Of a DNA stretch of 64,000 bases, positions 16,495-25,675 are shown piece after piece. Position numbers and translations under genes: made by a program. Under the pieces are notes generated by a model. It saw only the letters and a program-made list of their open reading frames with translations, did no database searches and was not told where the DNA came from. Source of the DNA: Fictibacillus fluitans (GTDB lineage: Bacteria; Bacillota; Bacilli; Bacillales; Fictibacillaceae). The DNA lies in the NCBI RefSeq assembly GCF_030418125.1, contig NZ_JAUHTR010000010.1, forward strand, positions 87,347 to 151,346, given 5' to 3'. Numbering within the stretch: the stretch's first letter is position 1; the number at the start of each line of letters is the position of its first letter.

Positions 16495-16534
16495 CATAGA
16501 TGAAAAGATTCATGGCCAGAGGGGAGTGAACCAA

Positions 16535-18898
16535 GTGAATGATCAACATAAAGAGTTTTTATTGGAAGGTTTGGATTGTGCACATTGCGCCTCCAGGATT
16601 GAAAATGGTGTCCGGGAACTTGAAGGAGTATCATCCTGCAGTGTCAATTTTGTAACCAAGACATTAAGAATGGAAACGGAACAGGGGATAGATATTCCTG
16701 TAATTCAAAATACAAGGGAGCTTATTCAATCGATTGAGCCTCATATAAATGTGGTTGATCGGCGGAAGACAAAGCAAAATCCTGTAAGGAATTTCTATCT
16801 GGAAGGCCTGGACTGTGCCAATTGTGCAGCAAAAATAGAGAAAGAAGCCGCTGGTCTTCCGGGTGTAAGCCTTTCAAGCCTGGATTTTGTTTCGAAAACG
16901 TTGCGTATAAAAACGGATCCGACAGCAACGGAAAAAAACGATTTGTCAGCTGAAATCGTGCAAATCGTCAAACGTCTGGAACCGGGGGTTAAGGTGGTAC
17001 AGCAATCTCCTCACTCCAGAAGCGAGAAATCACAAGAAGATGGGACAAAAAATGCGGTCATGTTAACACGCATTGGTGTGGGGGCCGTTTTAACTGCAAC
17101 TGCTGCATTTGCTCCACTTAACCAGTGGCTGGAGTTTTCCCTCTTTCTTGCCGCCTACCTGATTGTTGGCGGAGATATCCTGCTTAAGGCCATCCGTAAT
17201 ATTACTCGGGGCCAGGTCTTTGACGAAAACTTCCTGATGTCATTGGCAACGGCTGGTGCTTTCGCTGTTGGCCAGTTCCCCGAAGGAGTAGCCGTCATGC
17301 TGTTTTACCAGGTTGGTGAATGGTTTCAGAGCCTGGCGGTCAACCGGTCGCGGAAATCAATACGAGCGCTCATGGATATCCGGCCGGACTATGCCAATCG
17401 CAAAGTGGGGAACAAAACAGAGCGTGTATCACCTGAAGACATACGGACAAATGAAGTAATTATTGTTAAACCGGGTGAAAAGGTCCCGCTGGACGGTAAA
17501 ATCATTGAAGGAGAGTCCATGGTGGATACTTCAGCGCTAACCGGCGAATCGGTCCCGAGGAAAGTGAAGCCGGGCAGTGATTTGTTAAGCGGGACAATCA
17601 ATAAAAATGGAGTGCTAACCGTAGAAGTAACAAAGGAATTTGAAGATTCCACGGTATCTAAAATTTTGGACCTTGTTCAAAATGCAAGCAGCAAAAAGGC
17701 GCCAACGGAAAATTTCATTACAAAATTTGCGAGGTATTACACTCCTGTTGTGGTTATTACAGCTGCTGTTCTTGCGTTCCTGCCTCCTGTTCTCATCCAG
17801 AGTGCTTCGTTTTCAGACTGGATTTACAGAGCCTTGGTCTTTTTGGTCATTTCTTGTCCTTGTGCGCTCGTTGTTTCCATTCCCCTCAGCTTTTTTGGCG
17901 GTGTGGGAGGAGCTTCAAAAGCTGGTATTCTTATTAAAGGAAGCAACTATCTTGAAGCATTGAACGATGTGAAATATGTTCTGTTTGATAAAACAGGGAC
18001 GTTAACAAAAGGCGTTTTTAATGTGACAAGGATCCAACCGGAAAATGGATTTTTAAGTGATGAATTGCTTGCTTATGCTGCTGCAGCAGAAGCGCATTCC
18101 AACCATCCCATTGCTGTTTCTATCCGCGCCGCGTATGGGATAGAAATTCAGCCTGACCAGATAGAGGGTTATAACGAGATTTCCGGACATGGCATTGAGG
18201 CAACCGTAAAGGGGAAAGAGGTTTTTGCCGGAAATGAAAAATTAATGAATCAAGAGAAAATAGCTTTTACGAAACCTGAAGCTGACGGTACAATTGTCCA
18301 TGTGGCAGTTAACCGGGTTTATGCCGGATACTTGGCCATTTCAGATGAAGTGAAAGAGGATGCAGCATCGGCTATTAGAATGTTGAAAGAACTTGGAATC
18401 AAGAAGACAGTCATGCTGACTGGGGATTCCAAAACCGTTGGTGAACGCGTGGGACATCAATTAGGATTGGATGAGGTGCATGCCGAACTGCTTCCCCACG
18501 AAAAAGTGGCGCAAGTTGAAAAATGGGATGCCCGGAAACTTAAAAATGAAAAGCTGATATTTGTTGGTGATGGCATTAATGATACACCTGTACTCGCCCG
18601 GGCGGATATCGGAATGGCCATGGGAGGATTGGGGTCAGATGCGGCGATTGAAGCAGCTGATGTGGTTATCATGACAGATGAACCCTCCAAAATTCCTGAA
18701 GCCATAAAAATAGCGAAACGAACAAGAAGAATCGTTTGGCAAAATATTATTTTTGCATTAGGGGTCAAAGCGATCTTCCTCACATTGGGGGCCTTTGGAA
18801 TTGCCACCATGTGGGAAGCCGTATTCTCGGATGTCGGTGTAACCCTGATTGCCGTTTTGAATGCCATGCGTGTCTTGAATGTTAAAAACAGCGCATAA
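16535..18898 (+). CDS. cadA: P1B-type Zn/Cd/Co-exporting ATPase (CadA/ZntA-like)
   Basis: A 787-residue metal pump. Two N-terminal heavy-metal domains carry GLDCAHCASRIE and GLDCANCAAKIE (near residues 10 and 89). The transport helix has SCPCALVVS; the ATPase domain has FDKTGTLTKG with the phosphorylated Asp, the HSNHPIAVS HP motif and VGDGINDTPVLA. The actuator is TGES. The CPC with these features places it in the Zn/Cd/Co group rather than copper. GTG 16535 is preferred over GTG 16526 because GGGGAG is nine bases away from it and only one from the other. An ArsR/SmtB-type operator precedes it. Confidence 0.93.
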   Translation: MNDQHKEFLLEGLDCAHCASRIENGVRELEGVSSCSVNFVTKTLRMETEQGIDIPVIQNTRELIQSIEPHINVVDRRKTKQNPVRNFYLEGLDCANCAAKIEKEAAGLPGVSLSSLDFVSKTLRIKTDPTATEKNDLSAEIVQIVKRLEPGVKVVQQSPHSRSEKSQEDGTKNAVMLTRIGVGAVLTATAAFAPLNQWLEFSLFLAAYLIVGGDILLKAIRNITRGQVFDENFLMSLATAGAFAVGQFPEGVAVMLFYQVGEWFQSLAVNRSRKSIRALMDIRPDYANRKVGNKTERVSPEDIRTNEVIIVKPGEKVPLDGKIIEGESMVDTSALTGESVPRKVKPGSDLLSGTINKNGVLTVEVTKEFEDSTVSKILDLVQNASSKKAPTENFITKFARYYTPVVVITAAVLAFLPPVLIQSASFSDWIYRALVFLVISCPCALVVSIPLSFFGGVGGASKAGILIKGSNYLEALNDVKYVLFDKTGTLTKGVFNVTRIQPENGFLSDELLAYAAAAEAHSNHPIAVSIRAAYGIEIQPDQIEGYNEISGHGIEATVKGKEVFAGNEKLMNQEKIAFTKPEADGTIVHVAVNRVYAGYLAISDEVKEDAASAIRMLKELGIKKTVMLTGDSKTVGERVGHQLGLDEVHAELLPHEKVAQVEKWDARKLKNEKLIFVGDGINDTPVLARADIGMAMGGLGSDAAIEAADVVIMTDEPSKIPEAIKIAKRTRRIVWQNIIFALGVKAIFLTLGAFGIATMWEAVFSDVGVTLIAVLNAMRVLNVKNSA

Positions 18899-18901
18899 TG
18901 A

Positions 18902-18936
18902 AAAACAACCTGCCAAATTTTCGGCAGGTTGTTTAT
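18902..18936 (+). terminator. Terminator of the P-type ATPase gene
   Basis: AAAACAACCTGCC / GGCAGGTTGTTT stem with AAATTTTC loop. Confidence 0.92.
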
Positions 18937-19026
18937 GATTACAGTCCCTTTTCATTAAGATGTGAATAGTATAGAGATATATTAAATTTCTTACAAATTT
19001 ATTGATTCAACAGGCTGAATGTAGTA

Positions 19027-19656
19027 TTGTTGATTCAACCTATTTCTTCAATAAGAAAGGACTGTTCTGATCTGTTTGCTTATTCGCATAAAGTGATGGC
19101 GCACCACATTCAATCACATGTCAGAGAAAGCGTTCAGTATGATTTAAATAAGTCGATGTTTACCTGGGCCAATATGAAGCCCGACTTCATCCCGGAACTT
19201 GCCAAACGAAAGCATTATATAGAAGAAAGCTTTGAATTTGTTGTTGATAAAATTGTGGCTTTGCTGGAAACTCCCGCATCTGATTTGCTCGATAAGCAAA
19301 AGCGGAGATGGCTTGAAATCGAAATGGGCGTCATTTGCCACTTCGTTACCGATTTCTTCTGTGTTCCCCACAACCAGCGCTGGGAATTTAAGCATGCGAT
19401 GATTCCCCATGTGAAATATGAAAGAGCATTGGATAAAAAGGCCAGGATGCTCAACAGTATTAACTGCTTGACATTGCCTGAAATCAAAGAGTATTCCAAG
19501 GAAAGCGTTAGTTTTTTCCTTGATGAGCTGCTTTATGAGTATGAGCAAAAAAAGGATTATAAACGGGATATGGTTTATTCCATCAGTGTCTGCAGTGCGA
19601 TCTGTACCTTTATCCTGGAAAAGATTTATTTGAATGACTTTGGCAAAACAGCATAA
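19027..19656 (+). CDS. Zinc-dependent phospholipase C-like protein
   Basis: A protein of up to 209 residues. The motif CHFVTDFFCVPHNQRW (about 107-122) has the HxxxD-(5)-H spacing of the zinc site in zinc-dependent phospholipase C and S1/P1-like helical hydrolases; SHKVMAHHIQSH near the N-terminus could supply more ligands. No signal peptide is visible, so it may act inside the cell or the N-terminus may be misjudged. The start is uncertain: TTG 19027 gives the longest form but has no ribosome site; ATG 19096 is an alternative. The direct repeat TTGATTCAAC (19002-19011 and 19029-19038) overlaps the start region and could be a control site. Confidence 0.65.
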   Translation: MLIQPISSIRKDCSDLFAYSHKVMAHHIQSHVRESVQYDLNKSMFTWANMKPDFIPELAKRKHYIEESFEFVVDKIVALLETPASDLLDKQKRRWLEIEMGVICHFVTDFFCVPHNQRWEFKHAMIPHVKYERALDKKARMLNSINCLTLPEIKEYSKESVSFFLDELLYEYEQKKDYKRDMVYSISVCSAICTFILEKIYLNDFGKTA

Positions 19657-19661
19657 GATAA

Positions 19662-19706
19662 CCAAACTCCAAGTGGATTCAGCAGAATTCCCTTGGGTTT
19701 TTTTGT
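19662..19706 (+). terminator. Terminator of the phospholipase C-like gene
   Basis: AAACTCCAAGTGGATTC pairs imperfectly with GAATTCCCTTGGGTTT across an AGCA loop, then seven T. Confidence 0.85.
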
Positions 19707-19718
19707 TTTTACAATTAG

Positions 19719-19748
19719 GAAAAGACCGGCTGATCAAAGCCGGTCTTC
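19719..19748 (-). terminator. Terminator of the Asp-box protein gene
   Basis: AAGACCGGCT / AGCCGGTCTT stem; on the minus strand it is followed by CTTTTCCT. Confidence 0.75.
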
Positions 19749-19756
19749 TTGCTGTT

Positions 19757-20812
19757 TTAAGAGGTTTTTAAAATCAGGAAGGAGGGGTGCTGATTTCTGA
19801 ATTCGGTTTCCCATTCAACCGGCAACTGGCTCCAGTGGCGTTCCCCAGCGTTTAACCGGTACATTCCAAAATTATTGAAGGCATAGAAGCATCCCGGGTC
19901 TTTTTGATCCGCTGCCAGTGCTGCGAGATAAGCTCCTTCACATTCCACACCGTCACTGAGCTCCTCCCATTTTTGATCTCCTTGTTTTCTGTATATGGTA
20001 GAAAAAAGTGAAGCGTGATGCCCGGTGGAAGGACTGGCTGCTGCGGCAACAAGCTTTTCATTCGGATCATGTGGATGGAGGACCATGTTGTAAAGGTAAG
20101 GATGTTCTTCCAGCCCTTCACTGTCATAGTTCCAGGTTTCTCCATCGTCGTGGCTTTCCGCATAGGAATGTCCTTTTATCATGAAGCCATCGCCGCAAGC
20201 TGCATACAGGGTTCCCGGTTGATTTGGATGGGCGAGTAGTGTGTGTGCATCCAACGGACTGCCGAACGGACGGTCTTTCCATGTATGCCCCCCGTCAAAT
20301 GAACGGATCAATGCTCCAAATTCGATGGAAACAGAAACAGCGGAAGGATCCGTATAGCTTGGCGTAATCCAGCGAACATGGCTTGTGTAAGGCCTGGGAG
20401 GAAACTGCCAATTGACCTTCGACTTCAAATTTTGCACAGACTTACATTCACGCCATGACTCTCCCTTATCCTCCGAGTAATAAATGGCGGATGGTTCCGT
20501 TCCTGCCCACACGTTTCCTTCCTTATCAGGTTGAGAGGCAACAAACGTAACATGTGGAGACCGTATTCCTTTTCCATGATCAGGTTGATGGTAAGAAGTC
20601 ACTTTACCGATGGCAGTCCAGGTTTCCCCGCCGTCTATACTTCTCCATAATCCATGCCCAAAGGTCGAACAGTAGATAAGCATAGAATTTAAAGAATCAA
20701 TCGCAAGGTGAGTGGGCTGGGTGCCGTGCAAACGGGATTCAGAGGAATAAGCGCCGTTTTCCTCTTTTACGATCAGAAGTCTGTCTTCGAGTCCCAAGAA
20801 AAAGGTTTTCAT
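19757..20812 (-). CDS. Asp-box (BNR) beta-propeller protein of unknown role
   Basis: A 351-residue cytoplasmic protein. Asp-box repeats S.D.G..W occur at least four times: SIDGGETW, SEDKGESW, SFDGGHTW, SHDDGETW, spaced about 60-70 residues apart, as in sialidase and sortilin-like propellers. No catalytic residues of sialidase are evident, and there is no signal peptide. Similar soluble proteins are annotated as WD40/YVTN repeat or exo-sialidase-like; function unknown. ATG 20812 has CTAGGAGAG upstream; the longer upstream frame does not. It stands alone between the phospholipase-like gene and a two-component system. Confidence 0.82.
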   Translation of the reverse strand: MKTFFLGLEDRLLIVKEENGAYSSESRLHGTQPTHLAIDSLNSMLIYCSTFGHGLWRSIDGGETWTAIGKVTSYHQPDHGKGIRSPHVTFVASQPDKEGNVWAGTEPSAIYYSEDKGESWRECKSVQNLKSKVNWQFPPRPYTSHVRWITPSYTDPSAVSVSIEFGALIRSFDGGHTWKDRPFGSPLDAHTLLAHPNQPGTLYAACGDGFMIKGHSYAESHDDGETWNYDSEGLEEHPYLYNMVLHPHDPNEKLVAAAASPSTGHHASLFSTIYRKQGDQKWEELSDGVECEGAYLAALAADQKDPGCFYAFNNFGMYRLNAGERHWSQLPVEWETEFRNQHPSFLILKTS

Positions 20813-21012
20813 TAATATCTCTCCTAGAATAATAGTGTATGAAGCTGCCATTGTTGTTTTACCTAAAAGAAAATGAAGTAAACATCTTCCAGAAGGACAG
20901 CGTAGCGGAAATATTGTTTCACAAATCCCTCAAATTGGGGATACACAGCATTGTTTTATTTATGGCAAGATAGTAGGAAAGACGATCTATATTCATTAAA
21001 GCGGGGGATAGG

Positions 21013-21870
21013 ATGACTTACAAACAAATCAAATGGCTGATTTTAATGCTGCCCACACTTTCAATCGGTGCCTGGGAGTATTTGCGGCACACCTTATTAA
21101 TGCCTTATCTGTCGATGGAAATGGGGAATTTCTTATCGCCCCTCATTGTTTTTGGAGTCACTGTCATCTTTTTGGTCAAGCTGTTCAAGCGGCTGGAACA
21201 AATTCAATCGGAATTGAATGAAGAACGGTCCCAGAAAACGGCATTGCAGGAACGGGCAAAAATAGCTCGTGAGCTGCATGATGGAATGGCACAATCCCTG
21301 TTCCTTTTATCCATAAAAATAAATAAGCTGGGGAGGCAGGCAAATCTCGCTCACAATCCTCATTTTATAAAAATGAAGCAAACCCTCCATCATATTCACG
21401 AGGACACGAGACAGGCCATCAATAATTTGCGGTCACCGCTTGTGGAAACCAATTTCAATTGGACAGAAGCGTTGCTGAAGTATATCAGTGGGGTGGAAAA
21501 GGAACATCAGCTGCAGGTGGAGTTGAATTGGAAGATTAACGAAGCGCTGCTTTCAACCAAAGAAAAAGTTGAACTGTTCGCATGCATTAAAGAAACATTG
21601 ATTAATGCCATTAAACATGCAAGCACAAAACAGGTGTTGATGGCGGCGGAAGAACAAGCGGGAGGATGGCTGCTGACCATTCGAAACCAAACCGAAAAGG
21701 AATCTTTGCCGGAATCGTCACAGGGTTACGGACTGCAGATTTTAAAAGACAGGGCGGCTGCCATGGGCTGTTCATTGGCCATATCCATCGATCATGGAGA
21801 GATGTGTGTTTCTTTTCGTAAAGGAGTGTTGCAGGATGGCAGAGCCAATCCGTCTGCTGCTGGTGGATGA
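21013..21870 (+). CDS. NarL-type sensor histidine kinase
   Basis: A 285-residue kinase. Two membrane helices (about 8-28 and 40-58) are followed by a coiled linker, the HisKA_3 dimerisation domain with the phospho-His in IARELHDGMAQSLF (H90 region), and a HATPase domain (ETLINAIKHAS, GYGLQILKDRAAAMG). There is almost no extracellular part, so it may sense a membrane or intracellular signal. Its frame overlaps the response regulator gene by 35 bases, ensuring coupled synthesis. The convergent Sco1 gene could be unrelated. Confidence 0.9.
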   Translation: MTYKQIKWLILMLPTLSIGAWEYLRHTLLMPYLSMEMGNFLSPLIVFGVTVIFLVKLFKRLEQIQSELNEERSQKTALQERAKIARELHDGMAQSLFLLSIKINKLGRQANLAHNPHFIKMKQTLHHIHEDTRQAINNLRSPLVETNFNWTEALLKYISGVEKEHQLQVELNWKINEALLSTKEKVELFACIKETLINAIKHASTKQVLMAAEEQAGGWLLTIRNQTEKESLPESSQGYGLQILKDRAAAMGCSLAISIDHGEMCVSFRKGVLQDGRANPSAAGG

Positions 21871-22477
21871 TCACCAGCATGCAAGGGAAGGAATACAGGA
21901 ATTGCTGGAGGAATATGAGGAATTCACCATTATAGGCGAAGCAACAAATGGCCTTGAAGCAATTGAACTGACAGGAGCTTTACAGCCGAATCTCGTCCTG
22001 ATGGATATTCGGATGCCGGTGATGGACGGTTTGGAAGCAACCAAATTGATTAAGTTTAAGTACCCCAAAGTTAAAGTGGTCATCATGACCGTTTCAGATG
22101 AAATCACGGACCTTTTTGAGGCGATAAAGAGAGGAGCACAGGGCTACTTATTGAAAAACCTGGATGCTAATGAGTGGTACAGCTATTTGCGCGCGTTTGC
22201 GGTTGACGAAGCTCCCATGTCCCAAAATATGGCGAATCGGATTCTGGATGAGTTTACAAATATCAGGAAAGAAAAAACACCAACACCGTTGTCGGACCGT
22301 GAATTGGAAGTGTTGCAGCTTGTTGCTAAAGGTAAATCAAACCGTGAAATTGCCCAGGCTTTTTTCATTTCGGAGCATACCGTGAAAAGCCACCTGAAAA
22401 ACATTTTAAATAAACTCCACCTTGATAACCGAGTACAGCTGACGAGCTATGCTTACAGCAAGGGATGGATTGAATAA
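21836..22477 (+). CDS. NarL/LuxR-type response regulator
   Basis: A 213-residue partner of the preceding kinase. Receiver domain with acidic pair DD in LLVDDHQHA and phospho-Asp in LVLMDIRMPVMDG; C-terminal LuxR helix-turn-helix LSDRELEVLQLVAKGKSNREIAQAFFISEHTVKSHL. ATG 21836 lies behind AAAGGAGTG; an upstream in-frame ATG at 21794 is inside the kinase gene and lacks a site. Target genes are not evident from the window. Confidence 0.93.
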   Translation: MAEPIRLLLVDDHQHAREGIQELLEEYEEFTIIGEATNGLEAIELTGALQPNLVLMDIRMPVMDGLEATKLIKFKYPKVKVVIMTVSDEITDLFEAIKRGAQGYLLKNLDANEWYSYLRAFAVDEAPMSQNMANRILDEFTNIRKEKTPTPLSDRELEVLQLVAKGKSNREIAQAFFISEHTVKSHLKNILNKLHLDNRVQLTSYAYSKGWIE

Positions 22478-22483
22478 ACGAAA

Positions 22484-22514
22484 AAAATCAGACACAGTGT
22501 CTGATTTTTTTATT
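22484..22514. terminator. Bidirectional terminator between regulator and Sco1 genes
   Basis: AAAAAAATCAGACAC / GTGTCTGATTTTTTT, near-perfect palindrome between convergent genes. It overlaps the last codon of the Sco1-like gene. Confidence 0.9.
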
Positions 22515-23457
22515 TCACACTAAATTCTTTTTTAGGCATGGTGTGCATCCCCCGTGCCGTCACATGGGAAATAACCACATATTTGCCTGGCTTTAAATCA
22601 TGAGTTTTCAACGTATAAATGCCATTCTTACCCTCTTTTATTTCGACCTTTTGATGTTTTTTCTCACCGGAACGCCACCATTCAAAAAGGACTTCATCCG
22701 CAGCATTAACCGGTTCACCATTTTGGCTGACGGCCGCCTTGATTGCAGGATGATTATTCCCTGAGATGGTAAGTTCTACTTTCACCGGCTGTGCCTCTTC
22801 CTCATTTTGTATCGGGTTTTCCTTAACAGCTTGGTTTGCTGCCGCTTTCGTATCCTTTACGATTTCATCAAAGGGGACATTTTGAACTCCATCATATCTT
22901 CTCAATACTTTCCCTTTTGAATTGACCAGGTAAATGGAGGTGCCATGGATAAATTGATCGGATGTGGGATCTGCCGAAACAGCAGCTTTGAACGAATCTT
23001 TGGCGAAGTTTTCGATTTCGTCTTGTGAATATCCGGTTAAAAAATGCCAATTGGTGAAGTCGCTATTAAATTTCTTGCCGAATGACCGTAATTGTTCAGG
23101 CGTGTCCCTTTTTGGGTCAACGCTGAACGAAACGATTTCAGCGGTTATCTTTTCACCCACCAGCATCTGCTGAAGTTTAGCCATATGGGCAGTCATTGGC
23201 GGGCATACCGTTTTGCAATTGGTAAATATAAAGTTGGTGAGCCAAACCTTTCCCTTTAATTGTTCAATGGAAAAAGGCTTACCCTCTTCATCTGTATATG
23301 TAAAAGAATCTACCTTCCAATTTAATGAATCGTTTGCTTTTACATCTTTACTTTTATCCATCTTCATATTCTCATGCTCTTCCTGGCTGCTGCATGAGGC
23401 AAGCAACAAGAACAGGAGAGCGGACAACAGCAGGCATGCTGTACTTCTTTTTTTCAA
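22510..23457 (-). CDS. Sco1/SenC copper-chaperone lipoprotein with C-terminal YtkA-like domain
   Basis: A 315-residue lipoprotein. Signal peptide with lipobox LLASC (Cys about 21), then a Sco1 thioredoxin-fold domain with the copper ligands CKTVC (FTNCKTVCPP) and a distal His (FIHGTS), plus SVDPKRDTPE. This domain delivers copper to the CuA site of cytochrome c oxidase. After about residue 215 a YtkA/FixH-like beta domain follows (AQPVKVELTISG...TMPKKEFSV), a fusion of two copper-linked modules. TTG 23457 is chosen because GGGAGGG is seven bases away; the longer frame upstream does not begin with a signal sequence. Confidence 0.88.
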   Translation of the reverse strand: MKKRSTACLLLSALLFLLLASCSSQEEHENMKMDKSKDVKANDSLNWKVDSFTYTDEEGKPFSIEQLKGKVWLTNFIFTNCKTVCPPMTAHMAKLQQMLVGEKITAEIVSFSVDPKRDTPEQLRSFGKKFNSDFTNWHFLTGYSQDEIENFAKDSFKAAVSADPTSDQFIHGTSIYLVNSKGKVLRRYDGVQNVPFDEIVKDTKAAANQAVKENPIQNEEEAQPVKVELTISGNNHPAIKAAVSQNGEPVNAADEVLFEWWRSGEKKHQKVEIKEGKNGIYTLKTHDLKPGKYVVISHVTARGMHTMPKKEFSVK

Positions 23458-23644
23458 AATGTTTCCCTCCCTTTTCCACACACATGAATCTATCATTTCA
23501 TAATCCGCTGTCAGTTTGTATCCCTCTTTCGGGTGAAAGCAGCTATAAATGAACATTTAACTGCTGGTCATTGGAATCTTACTCTTTTCGTAAGCATACA
23601 TTATAGCCAACCGCTGGCTATACGTCTGACCGGAGTGATGAACA

Positions 23645-25474
23645 ATGAACAGACCGGCTAAAGTAATAAAGGAAATCGAACGGCGTGCACACCGGCTGCT
23701 GAAACTTCAGCAGCCAGACGGCTCATGGTGCTTTAGTTTTGAAAATGCCCTCCTGACGGATGCCTATATGATTATTATGCTACGGACACTGGAATGGGAT
23801 GACGAGCTGCTGATCAGGCGTCTGACAAGACGATTGTTAGCCAAGCAAACAAAGAGCGGAGCATGGAAAGCCTATCCTGATGAAAAAACAGGCAATTTGT
23901 CTGCTACATCGGAAGCCTATACAGCGCTGCTTTATTCCGGGTTTATTTCTCGTGATGAGATAGCAATGAAAAAAGCGGCAAAGTTTATAAAAGACAGCGG
24001 CGGGCTGAAAAAGACAAGCCTATTAACAAAGGTCTTCTTCGCATTTAACGGAATTTATCCATGGCCGGAGCGAGAGGTGGATCCAGCCAAACTGTTTCGG
24101 ATCATGAAGAAAGTGAGAATGAATTTTTTTGATCTGGGAAGCTATGCAAGGGCCCACTTTGCTCCGGTATTGCTTGGGATGGCAGAAAAGTTTCAGGTGC
24201 AAAACAGCAGAAAGCCTTGTCTCGATCATTTGTTTACAGAAGAAGACTGTAAAAAGGGGAGTGGAAAAAAGAGTACTAAACGTCCGGGGTATTCTCTCCA
24301 TACTGCTTTTCTGGAAAATTACATACTGAAGAGAATTGAAGATGATGGAACTCTCCTGAGCTATGCAACTTCTACTTTTCTTATGATTTACGGGCTTCTG
24401 GCGGTCGGGTATAATCCCAACGATCCTGTCATTCGGAAGGCAATTACCGGCCTGATTAGTTTGGTTCACCCGGCTGGAAAAACCTTTCATCTCCAAAACT
24501 CGCCGCCAACGGTGTGGGATACTTCTCTTGTAAACTATGCGCTGCTGACTGCAGGAATTTCTCCTTCCTCCTCACAAATGAGGAATAGTATGAGTTTTAT
24601 ACAGAACCATCAGCAAACCCGTATGGGAGACTGGCAATACCACAATCCAGATGTCATGCCAGGCGGCTGGGGATTCAGCAAAAGTAACACCATCCATCCG
24701 GACATCGATGATACACAGGCTGCGTTGCGTACGATGTTCTCTTACGCAGAGGCAGATAAGACTATCCAGAACGCCTACAAAAGAGGTGTTGGATGGCTTC
24801 TTTCCATGCAAAACAAAGATGGAGGGTGGCCGGCCTTTGAAAAAGACACCAATAAAAGCTGGATGGCGAAACTGCACATTGAAAATGCAGGAGATGCCTT
24901 AACCGATCCTTCGACAGCTGATTTAACGGGACGGACACTCGAATTTCTCGGAAACTATGAAGGCATGCGCCTGCCGACTTCCAACATTCAATCTGCTGTT
25001 TACTGGCTGAAGCAACATCAGGAAAGCAATGGTTCCTGGTATGGACGCTGGGGCATCTGCTATATTTACGGGACATGGGCAGGTGTAACAGGACTCGCGG
25101 CAGCAGGCTTGCGGCCAAAGGATCCTGCCATTCAAAAGGCGGCAGAGTGGCTCTCTTCCATACAGAATCCAGATGGAGGATGGGGCGAATCCTGTAAAAG
25201 TGATATTGAGAAGTACTATTGTCCCCTCCTATACAGCACGGTTACTCAGACGGCATGGGCTGTTGACGCCCTGATTGCAGCAAGCCCGACACCAACCCAT
25301 TCCATCAAAAAAGGGATTGATTTTCTTCTGCATCGCGAAAATTATCATGGCAAACAGGTATCCTACCCCACCGGGGCCGGACTGCCAGGAACATTTTATA
25401 TGTATTATTACAGCTATAATCATATCTGGCCTCTGTTGGCACTGTGCCATTACAGGGATAAATACAGAGAATAG
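23645..25474 (+). CDS. sqhC: Sporulenol synthase / squalene-hopene cyclase family
   Basis: A 609-residue terpene cyclase. Catalytic acid motif DIDDTQAAL near residue 355, and several QW repeats (QQPDGSW, QNKDGGW, QESNGSW, QNPDGGW). In Bacillus the enzyme cyclises a C35 polyprene to sporulenol, a spore-membrane lipid; the related enzymes make hopene from squalene. The size is close to B. subtilis SqhC (about 630). GGAGTGA is nine bases before ATG. Substrate choice cannot be told from sequence, but the spore-former context favours sporulenol. Confidence 0.9.
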   Translation: MNRPAKVIKEIERRAHRLLKLQQPDGSWCFSFENALLTDAYMIIMLRTLEWDDELLIRRLTRRLLAKQTKSGAWKAYPDEKTGNLSATSEAYTALLYSGFISRDEIAMKKAAKFIKDSGGLKKTSLLTKVFFAFNGIYPWPEREVDPAKLFRIMKKVRMNFFDLGSYARAHFAPVLLGMAEKFQVQNSRKPCLDHLFTEEDCKKGSGKKSTKRPGYSLHTAFLENYILKRIEDDGTLLSYATSTFLMIYGLLAVGYNPNDPVIRKAITGLISLVHPAGKTFHLQNSPPTVWDTSLVNYALLTAGISPSSSQMRNSMSFIQNHQQTRMGDWQYHNPDVMPGGWGFSKSNTIHPDIDDTQAALRTMFSYAEADKTIQNAYKRGVGWLLSMQNKDGGWPAFEKDTNKSWMAKLHIENAGDALTDPSTADLTGRTLEFLGNYEGMRLPTSNIQSAVYWLKQHQESNGSWYGRWGICYIYGTWAGVTGLAAAGLRPKDPAIQKAAEWLSSIQNPDGGWGESCKSDIEKYYCPLLYSTVTQTAWAVDALIAASPTPTHSIKKGIDFLLHRENYHGKQVSYPTGAGLPGTFYMYYYSYNHIWPLLALCHYRDKYRE

Positions 25475-25476
25475 AA

Positions 25477-25512
25477 GAAAGCTGATTACCTAATGGGGAA
25501 TCAGCTTTTTTG
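25477..25512 (+). terminator. Terminator of sqhC
   Basis: AAAGCTGATTACC / GGGGAATCAGCTTTTTT hairpin with T tail. Confidence 0.88.
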
Positions 25513-25587
25513 TATGATGATAATAAAAGTCCAAAAAATAGATTGTGTCTCCTGATTATTGGTGATAATATAGGAATTAACCTAAAT

Positions 25588-25629
25588 AGTATGACACATT
25601 AAAGAAAATGTAATTAAAAGTATAACACA
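25588..25629. promoter_or_regulatory. Two CcpN-like boxes before yqfL-ppdK
   Basis: AGTATGACACA (25588-25598) and AGTATAACACA (25619-25629) are a direct repeat 31 bases apart. On the minus strand they read TGTGTCATACT and TGTGTTATACT; both fit TRTGHYATAYW, the CcpN consensus as I remember it. CcpN represses gluconeogenic genes (gapB, pckA) when glycolytic carbon is present, which suits a PEP-forming operon. Confidence 0.65.
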
Positions 25630-25675
25630 TTTATTTAAAAGAGAGCAGAAAAACTCATAGGATAGGAGATTCAAT

